From positions 47,461-81,181 of the forward strand of contig JAJVIA010000016.1 in the NCBI GenBank assembly GCA_022072245.1: a stretch of DNA of 33,721 bases, read 5' to 3'. The notes under the pieces were generated by a model, which saw nothing but the letters and a program-made list of their open reading frames with translations, did not search any database and was not told where the DNA came from. This DNA comes from Anaerolineae bacterium. Its GTDB lineage: Bacteria > Chloroflexota > Anaerolineae > UBA4142 > SHND01. This document shows positions 15,622 through 21,413 of the stretch, one piece after another. Both the position numbers and the translations under genes were made by a program. Positions within the stretch are counted from its first letter, which is position 1. Every line of letters starts with the position of its first letter.

Positions 15622-15930
15622 TCAAATTTTTTCGACAAAGACTTGGATGCTGCCGCCGCACGCGAGGCCCACATCCCACGCCATATCGTCGGAAATGCCG
15701 TAATTTAACAATTGCGGTTTGCCGCTTTTCAACACGGCGCGCGCCTGGTCAATCACCGCGCCTTCGACGCAGCCGCCGCTAACCGAACCGACAAATTCGC
15801 CGCGCGCGTTGACCGCCATTTTGGCGCCGATGGCGCGCGGCGTCGAGCCGCCCGTCCAGACGACGGTCGCCAGCGCGACGTCGTCGCCGCGCGCGCGCCA
15901 AGTTTGAATCTCGTCTAGAATTTCGTCCAT
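15622..15930 (-). CDS. XdhC/CoxI family protein, small N-terminal domain
   Basis: The 102-residue protein is a stand-alone XdhC_CoxI domain. Family marks are DDVALATVVWTGGSTPRAIGAKMAV, GSVSGGCVEGAVI (conserved Gly-Gly-Cys-Val-Glu) and WDVGLACGGSIQVFVE. In many bacteria this domain and the Rossmann part are one protein. Here they are consecutive genes that probably act together in Moco insertion. It starts six bases after the TlpA-like gene, with no clear Shine-Dalgarno sequence. The length is complete for the domain, so this is not a truncated gene. Confidence 0.9.
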   Translation of the reverse strand: MDEILDEIQTWRARGDDVALATVVWTGGSTPRAIGAKMAVNARGEFVGSVSGGCVEGAVIDQARAVLKSGKPQLLNYGISDDMAWDVGLACGGSIQVFVEKI

Positions 15931-15936
15931 GATTTT

Positions 15937-16530
15937 TTATTGGGCGAGCATCGCATCGACGCGTTTTTCGATAAACTCTTGCGTCATGGGTCCGCCGATG
16001 TGATATTCGTACACCTTGCCGTCCTTGTCCACAAATACGGTCGTCGGCAAAGCGAGCGCTTTATAAAGTTGTCCGGCTTTTTGATTCGGGTCGCGCGTCA
16101 GGCGAAAATTCAATTTCCACAATTCGCCGTACCCTTTGATCGTGTCGTCGCTTTCGCCTTGATTGACCGCCAAAATTACGACGTCGTCGTTCGCGTGTTT
16201 TTGATACACCGCTTCAATGGTTTTCATTTCGGCGGTACAGGGTCCGCACCACGACGCCCAAAAATTTACGACGACGGGCTTGCCGCGAAAATCGGAAAGA
16301 TTGAGCAAAGTCCCATCCATCGTCACAACTTGAAAGTCGGGCGCGGGACTGCCTTTGGTGAGCGGACTCGCGGCGGGCGCTTGGAGCGGCGCGGTTTTGG
16401 GTTGCGGCTCGAACGCGGCGACGGCGGCGTTGTTTTGTAAATAAAAAGTCACGCCAATCAATACGCCGCCGACGCTTAGGATGGCGCACGAAAGGACTGC
16501 GATGAGGACGATAAAAGTTCGCTTGTTCAT
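15937..16530 (-). CDS. TlpA/ResA-like membrane-anchored thioredoxin
   Basis: The 197-residue protein has an uncleaved N-terminal anchor or signal segment (about 7-30), an Ala/Pro-rich linker and a thioredoxin domain (about 60-197) outside the membrane. The redox motif is W94-C95-G-P-C98 in VVVNFWASWCGPCTAEM. The cis-proline is in ALALPTTVFVDKDGKV. Such proteins reduce disulfides in apocytochromes or other exported proteins, or act with redox enzymes. The substrate is not given by context. No Shine-Dalgarno sequence precedes the ATG. A TATAAT box lies about 50 bases upstream. XdhC genes follow almost directly. Confidence 0.92.
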   Translation of the reverse strand: MNKRTFIVLIAVLSCAILSVGGVLIGVTFYLQNNAAVAAFEPQPKTAPLQAPAASPLTKGSPAPDFQVVTMDGTLLNLSDFRGKPVVVNFWASWCGPCTAEMKTIEAVYQKHANDDVVILAVNQGESDDTIKGYGELWKLNFRLTRDPNQKAGQLYKALALPTTVFVDKDGKVYEYHIGGPMTQEFIEKRVDAMLAQ

Positions 16531-16578
16531 TGCTGTACAGGGCGCGCCGCGCGCGCGTTACAAAAAGCGGATGTTTGG

Positions 16579-16584
16579 ATTATA
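16579..16584 (-). promoter_or_regulatory. Possible -10 box upstream of the TlpA-like gene
   Basis: TATAAT on the minus strand, 48 bases before the ATG. The -35 region is GC-rich and matches poorly, so only the -10 is supported. It would drive the run from the thioredoxin to the SemiSWEET-like gene. Confidence 0.45.
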
Positions 16585-16645
16585 CCCGATGTTGCGCGCG
16601 GCGCGCATAAAAAATTCATTGTAGCGCGAACGGGACGCGCGCAAT

Positions 16646-17077
16646 TTATTTGACGATGTTAAAGCGCAACTTGAGCGCTTTGGCGAACAAATAATTTTCG
16701 TCAATCAACGTCGCGATGCCGCGAAATTTTTTGTGTTTGCCTTCGGTGGGCGCGGTAAAGGTGACTTGGACTTGGGTTGGCGTTCCGGCGGTCAAGGTCG
16801 CAAAACTGGACGGCTCGATAGCGACCGTATCTTGCATCGCGGCGGCGACGCGGAATGACGCGTTGGTGAGATTGACTGTCGGCGTAAAGGTGAGCGTCGT
16901 TTGAATCGTCGCGCCTTTTTTCACTTGCGCTTGGATGCGCGGCTGGGACCATTCGATTTTGGCTCGAACCGGTTTCGTGTCTTTTTTGGCTTGGACGGAA
17001 GTCGTCGCCAAAACAGCTAACGCGCTCGCGCCGAGCAGCGCCATGACGGCGAGGAAAAACAAAATTTTTCTGTTCAT
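16646..17077 (-). CDS. Small secreted protein of unknown function
   Basis: The 143-residue product has a clear signal peptide (MNRKILFFLAVMALLGASALAVLA, cleavage probably near VQA-KK). The mature part of about 115 residues is beta-rich (IQTTLTFTPTVNLTNASFRVAAAM, PTQVQVTFTAPTEGKHKKFRGIATLIDE). It could be a single Ig-like or COG1470-type NPCBM-associated beta-sandwich, but I do not recognise a specific family. AAAGGAG at 8 bases from the ATG decides the start over the longer frame. It stands between the subtilase and the thioredoxin on the same strand. No catalytic motif or cysteine is visible in the mature part. Confidence 0.8.
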   Translation of the reverse strand: MNRKILFFLAVMALLGASALAVLATTSVQAKKDTKPVRAKIEWSQPRIQAQVKKGATIQTTLTFTPTVNLTNASFRVAAAMQDTVAIEPSSFATLTAGTPTQVQVTFTAPTEGKHKKFRGIATLIDENYLFAKALKLRFNIVK

Positions 17078-17152
17078 GGCAAAAAGCTCCTTTGGGGGCG
17101 GCGAGACGTTTTGCGTTTCCCAAAAATGCAAAGCGCCTCGCGCCAAAATTTT

Positions 17153-17170
17153 CGCAGATTAAAATCTGCG
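17153..17170. repeat. Hairpin downstream of subtilase gene
   Basis: CGCAGATT and AATCTGCG flank an AA centre. On the minus strand it is 46 bases after the subtilase stop and is followed by AAAATTTT, so it may end that transcript, though the U-tract is not clean. Confidence 0.45.
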
Positions 17171-17216
17171 GGTAAGCGGTCGGATTTCCCCCCAAAAAAA
17201 TCGGAAAAATTTTTTT

Positions 17217-19259
17217 CTAGCGCAAAATTAGCGGCAAGTAATTTTGCGATTGAATGCCGAGCGTCGTGTCGCTCGCGGCATTGTCGGCGGTATTGGATTC
17301 GGGAAACGCGCTGACGATGCTGGCGTTCAAAATCATTTTTTGCCCGGCGGCGGCGGACTGGACGCGAACCCGAAAGGTCGCGCTGTCCGTCGCGTACCCC
17401 GCCAGCGTACCGAGATTCAACGTGTACAGGTCGCCTTGCGGCGTAAAGGCGGGCGTTGAACTGAGATACGTGGTGTGCGCGGGTAACGCGACCGTGAGAA
17501 CGACGTTGCCCATCGCGGTCAATTTGGTATTGGCATAGTTGAGGGTGTAGGTCAAAGTTTCGCCCGGCCGCGCGAGGACGCGCTGGTCGCTCACGCTCAA
17601 ATTCAAATTATACAGCTGCGCGATACTTTTGGCGCTGTCCAAACGGCCGTACCCGGTCGCATTGTCGCGTCCCGCCGCGCCCAAATCTTTGGCGCCATTT
17701 TGTAAAATGGTTTGTATTTCATTGGGCTGTAGATTTGGGTTGAGCGAATACAACAAGCCGATGGCGCCGGATACAAATGGCGCGGCGAACGAAGTTCCCG
17801 AAAAATAGGCGTACGAAGAATTGCCGGGACATTGCCCGACATTGCACGTTGTATAAATAGCTTCGCCGGGCGCGACGAGGTCGAGCGCGGCGCCGTAATT
17901 GGATCCCCACGATGTGTTGTTGTTGTTGCACGCGTCCGAAGCGGGCATTTTACGTTGGTCGCACCAATTCGACGCGCCGACGGCAATGACGAACGAATTC
18001 AAATTCGCGGGATACGAGACCGCGCTGTTGTTTTCATTGCCCGCTGCAAAAACAATCGTACTGCCTTTGCTATCGCGCCCGCTAAAACGCGCGGCGACAA
18101 GCGCATTCAAAATCGTATCGCTTGGCGTTGTCATGGTCCAACTGTTGTTCAAAACATCCGCGCCGTTTTGCCAAGCCCAATTGATACCGCTCGCCAACGC
18201 GGCGGTGTTGGTCGTCCAATTGCCTTGCGGGTCGCGCTCGGCGACTTTGACCGGCAAAATTTTGCAGTACCAACAAACGCCCGCGACGCCCGTCGCGTCA
18301 TTCGCCCGCGCCGCCGCGACGCCCGCGACGGCAGTGCCGTGATTGTCGCCGTTTTTGGGCGCGGCGTCGTTATTGCCGTATAACGAGTTGTAACCCGGCA
18401 ACGCCTTGCCTGCCAAGTCCGGATGCGAGGCATCCACGCCTTCGTCAATGACCGCAATCACGATATCGCTCGCGCCTTGCGTCACGTTCCACGCGTTCAC
18501 GGCGTTAATGTCGGCGCCGACGATGGCGCTCTGAAAAAGACCGGTATTTTGCAAACCCCATTGCAGATGTTGTTGAAAGGCGGGGTCGTTCGGCGTCATT
18601 TCTGGCGCCAAGACCGTTTTGGGCGTCAACGGGCGCGGCGCGGTTTCGCGCATGACAAAATTGGGTTCGGCAAATTCAACCGCGTCCGCTTCGACATACG
18701 CGTTTGCCATTTCGCGCGCGGAACGCGGATTGGCGGCGGCGGGTTTCAAAAGCCACACGCGGTCCGAATAGGGCAGCGCGCGCACTGTGACGACGTCGCG
18801 CTGTTGATTGAACGCCGCAATCTCGGCATCCGTCCAGGCGCTTTTGAAGCGCGCGAGAAATTCGCCGCTTTCCGCCAACTGCATCGAGTCGGCGGCATAG
18901 ACGGGCGACGCCGTTTGCACGCCGGGCTGCGCGGCGAGTTGTTCGGCGGCGGCGATGGTATCGCGGCCCGCGCGTACGGGCAGAAAAACGAAATTGCCGA
19001 CGGGTATTTGTACGCCGCTTTCAAAACTTTCCACAGCGTTGACGCTTTCTACAATCTGCTTTTGCGCGGCGGGCGAGGTGTCGGGAACAAACTGTACGGC
19101 GACGAGACGCGGGTTGACCGTCAACGGAATTTGCGCGCCTTGAAAATAGTAATAGCGGGCGGTGGATTGCGCGGCAAGCGGAGCGCTTGCCAAGATGAGG
19201 AGGACGAACGCGCCCAATACGCCAAACCAACGGGTTACAGAAAATAATGGATAAAACAT
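17217..19259 (-). CDS. Secreted subtilisin-like serine protease (S8) with C-terminal DUF11-like domain
   Basis: The 680-residue protein begins with a signal peptide (about 1-31, WFGVLGAFVLLILASAPLAA). A region of about 200 residues follows that probably acts as propeptide. The S8 domain (about 230-545) has the triad D272 (VIAVIDEGVD), H307 (NHGTAVAGVAA) and S490 (SGTSFAAPFVSG), and oxyanion N408 (FAAGNEN). Residues about 555-665 look like a DUF11 or CARDB-like beta domain (PGETLTYTLNYANT). The end, YLPLILR, may be a sorting or anchoring tail. I chose the ATG at 19259, since the signal peptide begins there and the promoter's start point lies downstream of the alternative TTG at 19325. Cys pairs in the catalytic domain (CWYC, CNVGQC) suggest disulfides. 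Confidence 0.95.
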   Translation of the reverse strand: MFYPLFSVTRWFGVLGAFVLLILASAPLAAQSTARYYYFQGAQIPLTVNPRLVAVQFVPDTSPAAQKQIVESVNAVESFESGVQIPVGNFVFLPVRAGRDTIAAAEQLAAQPGVQTASPVYAADSMQLAESGEFLARFKSAWTDAEIAAFNQQRDVVTVRALPYSDRVWLLKPAAANPRSAREMANAYVEADAVEFAEPNFVMRETAPRPLTPKTVLAPEMTPNDPAFQQHLQWGLQNTGLFQSAIVGADINAVNAWNVTQGASDIVIAVIDEGVDASHPDLAGKALPGYNSLYGNNDAAPKNGDNHGTAVAGVAAARANDATGVAGVCWYCKILPVKVAERDPQGNWTTNTAALASGINWAWQNGADVLNNSWTMTTPSDTILNALVAARFSGRDSKGSTIVFAAGNENNSAVSYPANLNSFVIAVGASNWCDQRKMPASDACNNNNTSWGSNYGAALDLVAPGEAIYTTCNVGQCPGNSSYAYFSGTSFAAPFVSGAIGLLYSLNPNLQPNEIQTILQNGAKDLGAAGRDNATGYGRLDSAKSIAQLYNLNLSVSDQRVLARPGETLTYTLNYANTKLTAMGNVVLTVALPAHTTYLSSTPAFTPQGDLYTLNLGTLAGYATDSATFRVRVQSAAAGQKMILNASIVSAFPESNTADNAASDTTLGIQSQNYLPLILR

Positions 19260-19313
19260 TCCGGGTCCACAGTGGGACGCGCCGAGCGAAACGCGTGCCA
19301 CGAACTCGCTTGA

Positions 19314-19342
19314 ATTATAGTGCAAGCGCGGATTGTCCCCAA
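19314..19342 (-). promoter_or_regulatory. Promoter of the subtilase gene
   Basis: Minus-strand TTGGGG (19342-19337), 17 bases and TATAAT (19319-19314), giving a leader of about 48 bases. The -35 hexamer is the same as at mreB. It is back to back with the DinB promoter. Confidence 0.7.
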
Positions 19343-19372
19343 ACCCGCGCCGCTACAAAAAAAATGGAAACT

Positions 19373-19381
19373 TGGTATAAT
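19373..19381 (+). promoter_or_regulatory. Extended -10 promoter of the DinB-family gene
   Basis: TGG-TATAAT (19373-19381) with no good -35. The ATG lies only six bases after the -10, so the expected transcription start is at or next to the start codon: a leaderless mRNA. Confidence 0.65.
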
Positions 19382-19387
19382 CGGCGC

Positions 19388-19900
19388 ATGAGTTCCATTC
19401 CCGAAATCGAAACGCTTAAAAATAAATTGACGCTCGAACGCGGCAAACTCTTGGCGGCGCTCGACGCGTTGAGCGAGGCCGCGCGCGCCGAGCCGTTTTT
19501 AGATGGTTGGGCGGTGAATGATGTATTGGCGCATCTGGCGCAAGCCGAAATCATCAACCTCAAATTTGCGAAATTGATGTTGACGCGCGATGCGCCCGTG
19601 CAGCTGCGTAAAGTGGCGGCTGAATATCCCGATTTCACGGGCCCCTTTGAGTTGGACCGCTTTAACGCGTACATGACGGACAAACTGCGCGCGCGCGGTT
19701 TTGAAAATATCCTCCAGACCCTGCACGCGGCGCGCGCGGAAACGTTGGCGTGGATGGATACGTTGGAGGCGGAACAATTGGAACGGCGCGGGGTTCATGC
19801 GGCTTGGGGCGACCAAACCGTGCGCGGGATGTTGAAAATTTTGGCGCTGCACGACAAGATGCACACGCAAGATATTTTGAAAAAAACCGCGCCCCAATAA
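19388..19900 (+). CDS. DinB-like four-helix metal-binding protein
   Basis: The 170-residue protein resembles the DinB/YfiT superfamily (with mycothiol-dependent maleylpyruvate isomerases and bacillithiol transferases). These are four-helix bundles with a metal held by three histidines: here H49 (NDVLAHLAQAE), H155 and H159 (LHDKMHTQD). Many use low-molecular-weight thiols; the reaction here is unknown. It is of the DUF1706/ClbS-like subtype by the order LDGWAVNDVLAHL then MLKILALHDKMHTQDIL, which is a tentative placement. The start ATG is chosen because the family begins with EIETLKNKLTLERGKLLAAL and because the -10 box lies immediately before it. There is no room for a Shine-Dalgarno sequence. 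A strong terminator follows. Confidence 0.85.
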   Translation: MSSIPEIETLKNKLTLERGKLLAALDALSEAARAEPFLDGWAVNDVLAHLAQAEIINLKFAKLMLTRDAPVQLRKVAAEYPDFTGPFELDRFNAYMTDKLRARGFENILQTLHAARAETLAWMDTLEAEQLERRGVHAAWGDQTVRGMLKILALHDKMHTQDILKKTAPQ

Positions 19901-19937
19901 TTACGGCGGCGCGAAAAAAAACCGGCTGTAACGGAAA

Positions 19938-19978
19938 GGGGAGCATGAAACGCGTCGCGTTTTATGCTCCCCTTTTTT
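19938..19978. terminator. Intrinsic terminator after the DinB-family gene
   Basis: GGGGAGCATGAAACG pairs with CGTTTTATGCTCCCC around a short loop, one G-U pair, followed by TTTTTT. Strong on the plus strand; on the minus strand only AAA precedes the stem. Confidence 0.88.
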
Positions 19979-20144
19979 GCTTGATGCGCTAGCGTTTGGC
20001 GTGTTCGCGTCAAAGCGTGCAAGTTGACCGTTCACTGGATTCCTCATTGAGGATGGACCCGGCAAGGCGAGTCCCATGAAGGGCCAGCGCTTGGCGACGC
20101 AGGGCGATGCAATCGAACCGCACGCGCCACTGGGCTAACACGAA

Positions 20145-20621
20145 TTACCAGACGCACGGAACGCGCAAGACTTGGCCCGCATAAATATAGTTGCCGTTAT
20201 GCAAACCGTTGGCTTGCGCGATGACCGTCCATGGCACATTGTACCGCAACGCAATGCGGAACAGATGATCGCCCCAGCGAACTGTGTAATAGCAACCCAA
20301 CGTCGGAGTGTGCGGATGCCATGACACCGGTTGCGGCGCGGGCGGCTGGTGCGCCGGCGCGCAGCTACTCATCGGGCCTTGCGGAATGACGAGGACTTGG
20401 CCCGCATAGATATAGTTCGGGTTGAACAAACCATTGGCGCAGGAAATTGCCCAGACCGAAGCGCCATAGTGCGAGGCGATGCTGAACAAGGTTTGTCCGG
20501 GTTGGACGGTATGATAGACGGGCCCTGATGCGGACGCGGAAGCGCTGAATGTGGTAATCAACAGAACCGCGAGAATGAGGGCAAGTCCGATTTGCGTATA
20601 GCGCGAGGTGAGAATCTTCAT
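20145..20621 (-). CDS. Secreted protein with two LysM domains
   Basis: The 158-residue protein has a signal peptide (about 1-32, LALILAVLLITTFSASASA) and two LysM repeats. These are about 35-80 (YHTVQPGQTLFSIASHYGASVWAISCANGL to AGQVLVIP) and about 110-155 (YYTVRWGDHLFRIALRYNVPWTVIAQANGL to AGQVLRVP), joined by a Pro/His linker. LysM binds N-acetylglucosamine in peptidoglycan or chitin. With no catalytic domain, it is probably a wall-associated structural or binding protein. GAAGGAG lies 7 bases before the ATG. A promoter 120 bases upstream gives a long leader with inverted and direct repeats, hinting at control at RNA level. Confidence 0.93.
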   Translation of the reverse strand: MKILTSRYTQIGLALILAVLLITTFSASASASGPVYHTVQPGQTLFSIASHYGASVWAISCANGLFNPNYIYAGQVLVIPQGPMSSCAPAHQPPAPQPVSWHPHTPTLGCYYTVRWGDHLFRIALRYNVPWTVIAQANGLHNGNYIYAGQVLRVPCVW

Positions 20622-20734
20622 GGGCGTCTCCTTCGAGTTGCGTTGGTTTCACCTGTGAGGCGGTAACCGCTCGTGGGTAACAAGTGAAACGGTAACAACA
20701 TTCGAGATTAAATTTCTGCTGCGAGTTTGCAGAT
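20622..20734 (-). promoter_or_regulatory. Long structured leader of the LysM gene
   Basis: About 113 bases between predicted start and ATG. On the minus strand it has three GTTACC copies spaced 14-15 bases, a GCGG-TTA-CCGC hairpin (20660-20670) and outer arms GTTTCAC / GTGAAAC (20690-20684 with 20652-20646) that enclose it. I could not match it to a known riboswitch class. The repeats could equally be a protein-binding site. Confidence 0.45.
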
Positions 20735-20740
20735 AGTCTG

Positions 20741-20769
20741 ATTTTACACTAGGCGCGCGCGGATTTCAA
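20741..20769 (-). promoter_or_regulatory. Promoter of the LysM gene
   Basis: Minus-strand TTGAAA (20769-20764), 17 bases and TAAAAT (20746-20741). Confidence 0.6.
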
Positions 20770-21011
20770 TAGAAATTGCGTGCGAAATGACTATGCGATA
20801 TGCGGCGCGCGCAAAATATAAACGTCCGCGCGCCGCGCGCTATTTCAAACGCGGACGCCGCCGCGCGGCGATTTCGCGCGAAACAAGTTAGATTTTCGCG
20901 GATTTCCGGTTCGCCGCGCGCTCGCGTGCGAATGAAAAGGCGCTGCGCGGCAGAGCGGCGAACGGCGCGGCGGCGCGCGGCGGCGAAAGAGAAATGTAAT
21001 GTGAATCAAGC
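20770..21011 (+). other. Gene-free GC-rich stretch, possible small RNA
   Basis: No convincing protein gene. The stretch is dense in alternating CG and in self-complementary words such as CGCCGC-CGC-GCGGCG. It ends in a strong plus-strand terminator (21012-21037) that no annotated gene needs. A weak promoter, TTGCGT, 17 bases, TATGCG, ending near 20803, could start an RNA of about 230 bases. I find no conserved core of SRP RNA, RNase P RNA, tmRNA or 5S rRNA in it. Confidence 0.3.
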
Positions 21012-21037
21012 CCTTGCGCGCGGCGCAAGGATTTTTT
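21012..21037 (+). terminator. Orphan intrinsic terminator
   Basis: CCTTGCGC / GCGCAAGG around GCG, then ATTTTTT. It lies upstream of the tRNA-Asp promoter and has no plus-strand gene before it; the nearest, the DinB-family gene, already ends at its own terminator more than 1 kb upstream. Confidence 0.75.
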
Positions 21038-21075
21038 GCCGTTTTTACTTGGGCGCGCGAACGCGCAAAAAAAAG

Positions 21076-21104
21076 TTGACAGGCGTGGGGCGGTGTGCTA
21101 TAGT
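21076..21104 (+). promoter_or_regulatory. Promoter of tRNA-Asp
   Basis: Consensus TTGACA (21076-21081), 17 bases ending in TGC, and TATAGT (21099-21104). The tRNA begins 13 bases after the -10. Confidence 0.88.
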
Positions 21105-21117
21105 GCGGCTCGTCCGT

Positions 21118-21192
21118 GGGGGCGTGGTGTAGTTGGCCTAACACGCGGCCCTGTCAAGGCCGAGATCGCGGGTTCGAAACCCGTCGCTCCCG
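21118..21192 (+). tRNA. tRNA-Asp (anticodon GTC)
   Basis: A 75-base cloverleaf. Acceptor GGGGGCG pairs with CGCTCCC (one G-U). D arm GTGT/ACAC. Anticodon arm CGGCC-CTGTCAA-GGCCG with anticodon GTC. T arm GCGGG-TTCGAAA-CCCGT. The discriminator base is G, as expected for Asp. The 3' CCA is not encoded. It is a single-gene unit with its own promoter and terminator. Confidence 0.96.
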
Positions 21193-21195
21193 TGT

Positions 21196-21230
21196 AACCA
21201 TCCAGTGGGTTGATGGATGGTTATTTTTTT
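21196..21230 (+). terminator. Terminator of tRNA-Asp
   Basis: AACCATCCA / TGGATGGTT with a 9-base loop, then ATTTTTTT. It begins four bases after the tRNA. Confidence 0.88.
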
Positions 21231-21335
21231 ATCCGCGTCCATCATCTTGTTTCATTCATGGCGTCCGCCTGAACGCGGCGCGGGTTTCGGACGAATCAAA
21301 AGCGTGACGCAGCTCAAGCGTCCACAAGCTCTCGG

Positions 21336-21355
21336 TATAGCATTTATGCTATATT
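21336..21355 (+). promoter_or_regulatory. Palindrome overlapping an extended -10 box
   Basis: TATAGCAT-TT-ATGCTATA (21336-21353) is a perfect inverted repeat. Its right arm is part of TGC-TATATT, an extended -10 for the LysM-META gene starting 58 bases downstream. The arrangement fits an operator where a dimeric regulator blocks polymerase. The -35 is weak. Confidence 0.5.
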
Positions 21356-21413
21356 TGGTTCGGCGCGCTGGCTTCTCCGCTGTTTGGCGCGCCGCAGTTT
21401 TTGGAGAAAGAAA

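Noticed and set aside
20622-21117. Replication origin at the point where gene orientation changes from mostly minus to mostly plus
   Set aside because: I see no DnaA boxes, no AT-rich unwinding region and no dnaA/dnaN. The stretch is CG-rich, so the strand switch is probably just operon layout.
20800-21132. 110-codon plus-strand frame before tRNA-Asp
   Set aside because: It is Arg-rich, runs through a strong terminator and the tRNA promoter into the tRNA, and lacks a ribosome site.
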